The notes below the pieces were generated by a model. It was given only the letters and a program-made list of their open reading frames with translations, searched no databases and was not told where the DNA came from. A program made the position numbers and the translations under genes. Of a DNA stretch of 64,000 nucleotides, positions 55,926 through 64,000 are shown piece by piece. How positions within the stretch are numbered: position 1 is the stretch's first letter; every line of letters begins with the position of its first letter. Source of the DNA: Ramazzottius varieornatus (Eukaryota > Tardigrada > Eutardigrada > Parachela > Ramazzottiidae); contig BDGG01000001.1 of the NCBI GenBank assembly GCA_001949185.1, positions 8,564,721-8,628,720 of the forward strand, written 5' to 3'.

Positions 55926-56908
55926 CGAACCTGCGATGACTCCTCTTTCTATCCTTCATCCTGCACGGTCTACCTTGCATGTTACTGACGTCTGTGGGAT
56001 GCTCTAAAACGAGTTGGGCGAGTTCTAGAGGCTTCCTTCGATTTCTTCCCTTCCGGTTCACCTATTATTCATGGATAAGCAACGGAGGCGTAAGCACATC
56101 TCTAAGATGTTCTCCTGCTCATATCTCAGCTTCTAATGGCCAGATCAAGAGTATCCAGGTATCAAAATGTAGTTTGAAACTAGCTCTTAATTCTGAGAGC
56201 CAAATGTGGGAAAGGAAATGTCAAGAAAGAAGTTACGCTGGTTAAATTGCATGACGTCACCGCAAACACAGTCGCAAAACTGAGACGGTTGAGGGGGGAA
56301 ACTGCCTGTAGCAGCCAGCTTTTTTCTCCCATTCTGGACTTTGGAAATTAGGAACGTTAGGCTGCGTTTTAAAAGTGGAGTTAGAGAAATCTGTCCGCAC
56401 TTCAAAGAGATATGGCGCTGCGAAGCGCTCTCGTCAGAATGTACTATGCTTTTATGTAGCACATTTTGCCAATCGTTGAATCAAGGCTTGGTTTTCTCTG
56501 TGAAATCAGAACAGCTACAACTTTACCCACTGCCATCGAGTGCAAGCGCATAAAGCCCAGTGAATCTTCTCTCGAAACGCACTGGTTCTTCGGCCAATCT
56601 CGCCTGAAGGGTGTTCTTCACCAGGGTTGCTGAATCAGCCCGTCCTTTAGCAGGCCGTTGTTTTCAGAAGGAGAGGTACTGCAGCTCTACAGTGGTCAAA
56701 GTTCGAATCTTACAAAAGCTGAATTTTTGGTCGATCCATAAATTAATTTCCCTTGTCCGGCCTTTTCACGTCGAGAAATGGCGAGAACATTGTCGGTTTT
56801 CACAAGTCGATAATTAAGAAGTTTGTATCTATGGGATATCGACTTTTTTTCGAAAAAGCCGTTGAATCCTGTGGGGAATTCGTGCGAGTATGAGCTCACG
56901 AGGCCGGT
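55926..56908. other. No supported gene
   Basis: Short unrecognised frames only. A partial third match to the dispersed repeat (ACAGCTACAACTTTACCCAC) lies at about 56511-56530. Confidence 0.35.
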
Positions 56909-57337
56909 GGCCCCACCAAGGGGCGAACAGCCCTGTATCCTTGTGGAAATGTAGGACGTCGAAAAAACTAAATTTTGGCTTCAAATCTATTTCTTTTTAA
57001 AAATATAGGAAACTGTGAACTGCAAGTCATCGTTAACTTTAAAGATTCTGAAGTCCGAAGACCGACAATTCAAATCAGTAAAAACATGGTGTTAGAAAGA
57101 GTTATTCGTGAATCATAGTACACTGCTCCTTTGTGGCGCTGGGTGTAACGAGTCACCACCGCAAATATTAGCAGCGTACTGCGATTCACGAATAACTATT
57201 TTCAAAAATTCCAAAAAGAGGATTTTCCTGATTCGAATTGTCAGTATTTGGACTTCAAAATTTCATAAGTTAACGACGACTGGCAGTTTAAAGTTTCCTG
57301 ATTTTTAAAAAAACACTAAATTTAAAGCCACAGTTTA

Positions 57338-59099
57338 CTGTATTCCCTCTGAGGTTCTGCGCAGTACATCATCACGAAAGCGAATCATACCCCGCAAAAA
57401 AAATTTACGGTACATCAGACTGATTGTTTGATTGTTGCCCATCAGGTTGTCACTTGCTGCTCATTTTTTTCTGAATTCTCAACCGGAAGCATATTGCTGC
57501 GCTCGTTGCCGCAATGAGCTCTAAAACTTATAGTACTTACTCTGTGGAGGAGGCCGAACGTCATGTCATTGCACTGGAAATGTGGGAAGGAAGCATTCGG
57601 TCTTACGTCAAGGCTGTCGGAATATCTGAATCGACATTGCGCCTTGGGAAGTAAGAACTGCTTCAAGCTGTTTCGGATCCCTTAGTGTTTCTCCAATAAC
57701 TTTTGTCATTCTCAGGTCTGGAAAGTTTCCAGAAAACAGCAAAAACTTTGCAAAACACATTATGCACCCTGAACTCGATGTAGAGGTATACAGCAAATAC
57801 GAAGAGCGTCTCGCGCAGCTCAAACTCAATCGAGATTTCGACCTGCAAAGAATGGCTCTTGCTGCTGCTGTCAAGCCAGGAATCACCGGGTTTTCACAAG
57901 TCGATAATGAAAGGGTGTTCTTCACCAGGGTTGCTGGGTGGAGTAGGATGGGTGGAGACGTTTAGAAAGCGACGTGGGGTAGTTTTGAGAGTCACAACGA
58001 CGATTGACCGAAAGTTCGCGCAAACGGACGATGACAAAGTAAGAGATCTGCTTATTACGGTGCGTGACGTCATGCTATGAAATTTTTCGAAGCCGTGTTA
58101 CTTGCTATCGCATTACAATTAGTGACACATGCGCAAATTAAAATGCCATTCGCTTTTCCTATCTGCAGATCCAGGAAGAATTCTTCCTACACAGGATTTT
58201 TGAAGCTGTCTCCGTAAATCAACCTCATCCTTACTACATCATGAGCATGGATAAGACTTCTGTCAGACTGCAGAACACGTATAAGATGATGCTATCTCCA
58301 AAAGGCGCAAAGGAAGTTCAAGTTGTCCAGCCTCTAGGAAATCCCGAATGTCTCACGAAGTGCTTCACGGTTTTCACCGACGGCACAAAATTCCCCGCTT
58401 CCATTGTGTTCAAAGGCGACAAGGAGACCGGAAAGTCGCCAAGAATCCTGAACAAGTTGATGATGCCCGAGAACGTGCGCATCTTCAGTACTCATTCGGG
58501 GGCGGTGGAATTCGGCTTTTGATCAGTTTTGCATAAGCGAAACATTCGACGAAAGACACGATGGTGATACCCTGATTCGCGATCGCGCGCCAGCTCATGG
58601 AAGTTTCGAAAGTCAGCTTCTACTGGAAAATCTGGGTATTGAACAGGTGCTCATTCTCGCTGGACCCACTGGCACCTATCAACCTCTCGACATAGGTGCT
58701 AACTTTCCCTTTAAATCGTACCTGCGGCAATCTTACCATGTCTGGAGGGATGATCTCACCGCTGTTACCAAGAGTGGGTACTTGAAGAAGCCGAGCCGCC
58801 AAGACTTCATCCATTTTGAAATTCTTTTGAAATTCGTTTTTTGGCGCTAATAGTATGCCAGAGCTTTTGTATATGTTAGCTGGACAGGAAGAGATTATGG
58901 ATAGTCCTGAGGATTTGGAGGCCTCTTTCGAGTGTAGTTTCAGCTCGGTGGAAGATTCATTCACAGAAGACTTAAGCGTTACTGTGTATGGAAATTGATT
59001 GACGAGCCTTTGATTGACGACCTAGTTGTTTTTCTATACCCGGCAGGTAATATTTACGGGCCTGTCACGTGACTGCGCAGAACCTTGGAGGGAATACAG
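57338..59099 (+). mobile_element. Pogo-like DNA transposon, 1.76 kb
   Basis: Terminal inverted repeats of about 28 bp begin CTGTATTCCCTC and continue AGGTTCTGCGCAGT at both ends. TA precedes the left end (57336-57337) and CA, probably a mutated TA, follows the right. One transposase gene fills the element. It is inserted in the arm of the older foldback element. A fragment of a second copy is at 40228-40720. Confidence 0.85.
57514..58980 (+). pseudogene. Pogo-like transposase with two introns
   Basis: The ATG at 57514 opens a helix-turn-helix part (ALEMWEGSIRSYVKAVGISE). An intron at 57651-57715 (GTAAGA to CTCAG) joins it in frame to exon 2, which has the second DNA-binding part ending GWVETFRKRRGVVLRVTTT. 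A 14-bp duplication near 57930-57955 shifts this frame. A second intron, 58039-58168 (GTAAGA to CTGCAG), leads to the DDE domain: YYIMSMDKTSV (first catalytic Asp), FTVFTDGTKFPASIVFKG, then after a stop at 58520-58522 and frame changes DRAPAH (second Asp) and QPLDIGANFPFKS. The C-terminus from 58857 ends with FECSFSSVEDSF. One frameshift and one stop region disable it. Confidence 0.82.
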
Positions 59100-59160
59100 C
59101 AGTTCTTTTTACCCCCTACGTTTCCGCAAGGATACAGGGCCGTTCGCCCCTGGTCCCACC

Positions 59161-59912
59161 CACGTTTGCTTGTGACAGAGCGCACCGGAAGTCCAGAAAC
59201 CTCATCTCTGGTATAGGTGAGAAGTTCTGAGTCAGTCTGTGATGACACAGCTTGATTAATGTGCTGAACGCACGGTACGTGCTTGTACGATAGTACCGCA
59301 AGTGACCGTATGCAGCGCCGCAACGTTTAAAACCCACGTAAATCTTGTCGCAGGAAGGAACCGTGGAAAAAACTCAAAGTACTCAACTGCAAGGAAATCT
59401 GATTTTTATCGCAGTAGCTTCCTGCGACAAAATTCGTTTCATTTCGCAGTACCGTCCTGTGAGAAAATTGCATTTATTTCACACTGCATTCATGCGCTGT
59501 AATCAATCGCCGATCTACGTGTTCTTTCGTCTCTTCCTCTCATCGGTGGAATCTGTGATCTGCTACCCTGCTCCACCATGTCCAGCTTCTGGTTTTGTTG
59601 TTCTCCAACTAGACCAGCTATCATGACCACCCCCATTCGCGAAATATGTTAGAACACGTCCCGCAGCGGTTACCAGTCGTTCAAACCTTCCCGGGATGAT
59701 CCGGAACTGTGTTTGTGCGCTCACCCCGAAAACTGTCATGAGCTGAAGTCTTTTTGTCGCGGATAGTCCAGTCTCGTAGTCGTATGTATGCTTCTAGACG
59801 CATAACTCTTCTCAACTGCCACCGACACCGCCGCCAGGACCTTCACCGTCCCACCCTCCACTGAATCTCCACCAAAAAGCAATCAACTGTCATCCCATTC
59901 AATCCATATGCG
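59161..59912. other. No supported gene
   Basis: Only short unrecognised frames on both strands (93 codons at most). Confidence 0.35.
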
Positions 59913-60846
59913 ATGGAGTGGTGCCGAACGTTTCAACCCACTGCTGGTCCTTCGTCCTCGAAGGTAGGGCTTCCGGATCTTGGTTCAGCTCTTATTCCCC
60001 CTCCCAAACTTAGCCGTCCACCAAAGATTCCAGACGAAGTCGAACATATTATTTGCATCGTTATTCCAGAAGGGAATAACCCGACTGCTAATCACCAAAA
60101 GTACGACACGATTCTCTGTCTCTGTGCTATGTCTGAAAGGCCCAGTTTGTATTTCGGTAGAAACGACAGACTTTCCAAGAAAAACCTCATCAGGTCTGTC
60201 CTATTCCATACAAACGGAACAGTCGAAGGCGTCCACAGCACAATCATCTCTGCTTTCCCGCAACTGTCTCAGGGTTGAAAAGTGTACGTTTACGCCACCA
60301 TTAGTAAGCTGGCCAAAGCTGCTGCACCAGACGGCGGGTGGACGTTCAACAACTTGAAGAGGTACAATTGGAGTTTCGAACCAAGCCAATCCTGAAAACG
60401 TTGAAATTATTTTTCTAAAGCGTGGCAAAGCAAGGGAGACGAACAACAGGTGGTCGTTTGACTCTCGGACCAACGGCGACATCCCATACGAGGACGAGGA
60501 AGTCAGCGAGAAGGAAGCAGGAGTTGACAGTGACACAGTGGACGATGACGACACTTTAGTCTTGTCCGAAATTCCGTTACCTAAGAAAGACGATTTCCTT
60601 CCATGGAGCTTTCGCCTTTACACTGTATATTGTTTGCTCTATGTGTTACAGAAATTTAAATTCGCACCCGTCCGTATACCTTCACCTTTAGTTCCGGTAT
60701 CGAAGTTAACTCCGTCCACGCCACAGTCTTCTCACACCAGCAACCCCGCTCAGCGATCCCTCCATCCTTTGATGCCAGCTAACGTCCCGTCCCCGAGTCT
60801 GGCTGTGGAAGATTTGTTTCAGATTTGTTTCAGGTCACGTGAGTGA
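59913..60846 (+). pseudogene. Unrecognised gene remnant in shifting frames
   Basis: The first frame (to 60278) ends with IRSVLFHTNGTVEGVHSTII and SAFPQLSQG, then a TGA. The same register continues with KVYVYATISKLAKAAAPDGG. A shift near 60360 leads to VEIIFLKRGKARETNN, then an acidic stretch (YEDEEVSEKEAGVDSDTVDD) that joins 60538-60846. Coherent protein-like composition across the frames suggests a decayed gene, possibly the start of an uncharacterised protein with an FxT-type N-terminal fold. I do not recognise a family. Confidence 0.3.
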
Positions 60847-62049
60847 GAAAAAAGGCCTTCGCGGTCGGTTTTCATATGGCATCCGATGGAACCTGTGCCC
60901 AATTATCAATAGAAATGTTGAGCAGCAGCCTCATAACTCGAGCCACAAACGATGGTGGTCGCGCAGGATTTTTCACTCTGGTTCCGACTTAAACGTCAAA
61001 CACATTCCATACAGAGAGCTGCCGACAATTTAATACAAGGTTCTCCTCAAATATAGCAAATGTTGAAATAGAGCACATAGAACAAATACAGCACGCACTA
61101 AAAAACTAGTTCACGGGAAGTTCACTTGGAGATATCCGATCGTGACCATTGCTAACCTTCGTTTTTCTTACAAAGTTCGTGTTTCCTAGAGGCCAGTGCA
61201 AAACATGTCGGTACAAAATCGATTGAACAGCGCAGATGCGGTTTCTTTGCGTGTGCTATTGCCCACGAGCATATTAAAGGTCGGGTTCCGAGAACACTTT
61301 TCTCTCAAGTCAGCATCTTCGATGGTGGTTTTCTGATGGGTTTGTAAGAACGGTGATTGAGAAGTTAAGCTTTTGTATACAAAGAGGGGATATGTAATCC
61401 ATCACAACTGAATCTGTTATTACCATACCGCACTCGTCGTTGCCATCAGAGGTGCGCCTACTGCGCTCCAAGGGTCTGAAAATATACCAAGCCTTCGATG
61501 GCGAAAGCAAGAAGTGTCTGTGGAGTGAAGTCAAATTATCAATCAGCGTGCTGCCAACAGGCCGCAGTGGTTTGGGCCAATCAAATGTTTCCAATTCCAG
61601 AAACAGCCGATCGGCGTGTTGGCAGCATGCTCAGTGGTGGCGTGGCTTCACCTCATAGACGCCTGTTGCCTTCGCCAGCAAAGGGGTAGTATATCTTCTG
61701 ACCCTTGGGCGCATGTAACTTTCATTTAAAGACAACAGTCTACACTCAAAAACTTATGAAGCGGCGATACGGAAATACACACAAAAGCAATTCAGAAATG
61801 GGGCGCGCCTCCGACTGCTATTAAGACGGTATTACGGTGAGATAGGTAAGTGTGAAGATCACACCTTTGTACCATTTTCATCGGCCGTCGGAAGTGCGGT
61901 ATCGTTGTCACTGGTGCACCCGTTCATAAAAAATGCACTGTAGTTGGCCACTAAAGTAACCGCTTGTGCGCAGTACACCTAGCCAGGACCGTGGTAGAAT
62001 TCGTATCCTTGTTCACTAGGTCTGTCTAACTGTAAATACACGGTCAAAG
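60847..62049. other. No supported gene; possibly degraded end of the gypsy element
   Basis: The part next to 62050 may be very decayed integrase or LTR of the minus-strand gypsy element, but I found no LTR boundary (TG...CA), polypurine tract or primer-binding site. A 94-codon minus frame at 61310-61594 is unrecognised. Confidence 0.35.
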
Positions 62050-62056
62050 GAGATAG

Positions 62057-62486
62057 TCAAGCGCGAGCCTGCACAACCAGGGTTTTTCCATGAAGTCCCA
62101 AAAGTAGAGCCGTTATCGCACACAGAGAAAAGCTAGAGAAACGTAAGCGTAGAGCGTTTCTGTAGCTGAAACTAGTCACCATGGCCTTCGTAGTCTTTAC
62201 CTCTCCGAGGTGTCCGGCTTCAGTAGCGTCGTGTGCTGCTGTGACAACTGCCTTCCGCATTGTCCGGTATTCACTGCATCTTGATTACTTCAGTACCCTC
62301 GGTACGCTTTCGATGCAGTACTCCATTCACTAAACAAAACTGCTCGCTCATCTTCGTTTCTTTCCGAGTTTTCGCTGGCGTATCGCCACTGATCACGTCA
62401 ATCACTTTCTTGAGATACGCATCTCCCTCCTGTCTTTGGCGCATGTCTTCTGGACTCCTTGGGATCTCGTCCTCCAGGTCCAACAC
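62057..62486 (-). pseudogene. Gypsy integrase N-terminal fragment
   Basis: The 62486-62271 frame matches the pre-integrase spacer, ending in CLVNGVLHRKR. After a frame change, AAHDATEAGHLGEVKTTKAM (62230-62170) shows the first two His of the HHCC zinc finger. The two Cys and the DDE core are not recognisable: sequence beyond about 62150 has drifted or been replaced. Confidence 0.7.
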
Positions 62487-62681
62487 TTGCGTCCTTCCAA
62501 GGCTTCTTGGAATTCCTTTCGTTTTTGTTTCTCCTTCGGCTCACTTTCGCAGGTTTCTCTTTAGTCACATTCACCCCAAAACCATCATTCACAAATATCA
62601 CTCCTGTCCATCCTGACGGCGTCGGATTCCTCTTCCAGACCGGCATGCAGTGCACTTCAGCGGTCTCTTCTTTAGCTTTCG

Positions 62682-63410
62682 TCACTTCCACTTCCGTTTC
62701 TTCACCAGTATCCCGACATTCGCAACTTTCCTGCAGCGAAATTGCGTCGTCGTAGACTCCATAATCTGGCATCTGACACTCCTCATTGTAGTCCCTACTT
62801 GCGTCCAAGTAGAAAATGCGCCGAATCGGTCGTCTTCTTCGGAGTTTGGCGGGTCGCCTACCGGATGCCGAGAGATGGCGTCAGCATCGGTATGCAAATT
62901 CCCTTTCTTGTACACGAATTTGAAGTCAAAATTGACCATGTCCATGAGCCATTTGTTGATCGGTCTGCTTTCCGTCTCGGTCTCCCTTCCACGCCGTAAC
63001 ATGGATACAAGTGGCATGTGGTCGGTTACGACCGTAAATGGCGTACCTTCCAGAAAACGGCGGAACTTCTGAATGCAGTATAAGATCGCTAAGCATTCCA
63101 GCTCAATTGCACTAAACCGCTTCTCCGCTTTGTTCAACGCTCGACTTTTGCTTCCCACAATCTGTCCCTCCTGTAGAAGTATTCCTCCAATGCCCAATCC
63201 CGAAGCGTCAGTCCGAAGAACACGAGGCTTTGTGGGGTCGAAATGGGTAATCAAACGGTCCGTTGAGATTATATCCTTCAGTTTCAGAAACGCTTGCTCC
63301 TCCGCTTCAGGTCCGCGTTGAGTTTCAACTTCTACTGCAAAGGTGCCGTTAACATTACGAAATTCGGGATGAATGCGCGGTAGAATCCAGCCAATCCTAC
63401 GGAACCCCAT
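62682..63410 (-). pseudogene. Gypsy RNase H and connection region
   Basis: Just after the RT stop the true register is shifted (about 63430-63340, where GLAGFYRAFIPNF lies in another frame). The 63410-62682 frame then holds FLKLKDIISTDRLITHFDP, LRTDASGLGIGGILLQ (catalytic Asp), FSAIELECLAILYCIQKFRR (catalytic Glu), FTVVTDHMPL (catalytic Asp) and DADAISRHP at the end of the domain. It degrades RNA of the RNA-DNA hybrid during replication. At least one frameshift separates it from the RT. Confidence 0.88.
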
Positions 63411-63430
63411 AAGTCAGCGACTGTCCTGGG

Positions 63431-64000
63431 TCATGGGTACTTCGCGAGTGCACTGATCCTGTCTGGGTCAATCTTGTGTCCTTCTCCGCTAAGAATATGT
63501 CCGAGGTAACGAATTGCACGTTGACCAAAGAAACATTTCTCCGGGTTGATAGTGAGTCCATGTTGGGCGAGTCGCTCGAGAACTTCCTGCATGTTGGCCA
63601 TGTATTCCTCGTACGTCTCCCCGAAGACAATAATATCGTCTATATGCACAAAACACTCCTTCCAGACAAGGCCTTCCAGAGCGTGCATCATAGCCCGCTG
63701 AAACGTGGCTGGTGCATCGCAAAGACCAAACGGCATACGTATGAACTCAAACAGTCTCATGCTGCAGCTGAAAGCAGTTTTCGCTTGGTCGTCAGGATGA
63801 ACCGGTATTTGATAGAAACCATTCGCCAAATCCAGGGTCCCGAAATACTTTGCTTTCCCAATCGAATGCATGATATCGTCGATGATCGGAAGTGGAAAAC
63901 TGTCCTTCACTGTCATGTTATTAAGCTTCTGGTAATTCACACAGAGCCTCAGCTTGTCTGTTCCTTTCTTCGGCACGAGTACTACCGGCGCCGACCATGG
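63431..64000 (-). pseudogene. Gypsy reverse transcriptase
   Basis: The frame is open to the window edge and begins with the block PWSAPVVLVPKKGTDKLRLC. It then shows FPLPIIDDIMHSIGKAKYF, TLDLANGFYQIPV (first catalytic Asp), MPFGLCDAPATFQRAM and VHIDDIIVFG, where the usual YxDD is HIDD. GLTINPEKCFFG and YLGHILSGEG follow. A TGA near 63431 ends the frame just before the connection domain. The catalytic Asp residues are intact. Confidence 0.9.

Larger units (their letters stand above)
56918..59151. mobile_element. Foldback/MULE-like MITE, copy 2, split by a pogo transposon
   Basis: The left arm starts AAGGGGCGAACAGCCCTGTA and the right end finishes with the complementary GGGCCGTTCGCCCCT. A 9-bp duplication flanks the pair: GGCCCCACC at 56909-56917 and GGTCCCACC at 59152-59160, one mismatch. 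The interior shows a second inverted pair (ATTCGTGAATC and GATTCACGAATAA). Without the pogo insertion at 57338-59099 the element is about 470 bp. It matches copy 1 at 28740-29441 through most of both arms. Confidence 0.83.
62050..64000 (-). mobile_element. Ty3/gypsy LTR retrotransposon pol region, cut by the right edge
   Basis: On the minus strand, reverse transcriptase, RNase H and the start of integrase follow in gypsy order. Protease and gag would lie beyond base 64000. Integrase decays after its zinc-binding start near 62150, and no LTR is seen in the window. Confidence 0.88.

Noticed and set aside
1-64000. CRISPR arrays, bacterial operons, rRNA genes
   Set aside because: No regularly spaced repeats, ribosome binding sites with tandem genes, or rRNA sequence were seen; introns and element types point to a eukaryote.

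Overview
The window looks like nuclear DNA of an invertebrate animal. It has no bacterial operons. The gene-like segments carry short GT-AG introns (65 and 130 bp in one transposase; one long intron of about 2.5 kb in a host gene). The mobile elements are eukaryotic classes: a DIRS/Ngaro-type tyrosine recombinase, two kinds of LINE, a Ty3/gypsy element, a Polinton/Maverick, and KDZ-like, hAT, pogo and Mutator-like DNA transposons. I cannot assign the species from sequence alone.

Layout. 1-0.8 kb: the 3' end of a tyrosine recombinase gene. 3.6-4.2 kb: a TA-flanked MITE. 5.2-9.0 kb: two copies of a LINE whose C-terminus has a Cys/His cluster and a restriction-like endonuclease motif, with a long GGGGAA tract between them. 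9.7-12.2 kb: a KDZ/CxC-like relic followed by a possible small multi-exon gene. 15.6 kb: a tRNA-like SINE head. 16.9-17.2 kb: a small secreted-peptide gene with a TATA box. 20.8-30.5 kb: a decayed Polinton/Maverick carrying packaging ATPase, two conserved small genes, integrase, penton, a basic core-like protein, major capsid protein and protein-primed DNA polymerase. It is interrupted by half a hAT element, a truncated SWIM-zinc-finger transposase and a foldback element with 10-bp target duplications. 33-41 kb: several MITEs and foldbacks, a CR1/Jockey-like LINE on the minus strand, and a pogo fragment. 41.1-41.7 kb: a frameshifted GT32 glycosyltransferase. 43.5-46.9 kb: two head-to-tail CR1-like copies with (TTA)n tails. 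48.2-49.5 kb: a third copy of the endonuclease-type LINE. 49.6-53.1 kb: an intact two-exon GT32 glycosyltransferase, the best candidate for a working host gene. 56.9-59.2 kb: a second copy of the foldback element with a pogo transposon (two introns) nested inside. 62.1-64.0 kb: a Ty3/gypsy pol fragment running off the right edge.

Almost every element gene is broken by stop codons, frameshifts or internal deletions. The region is best read as an element-rich interval around one or two small host genes. The nesting gives a relative order: the Polinton was present before the hAT, SWIM-type and foldback insertions, and the pogo element landed in an existing foldback copy. Family names rest on motif recognition from memory; no database search was run.
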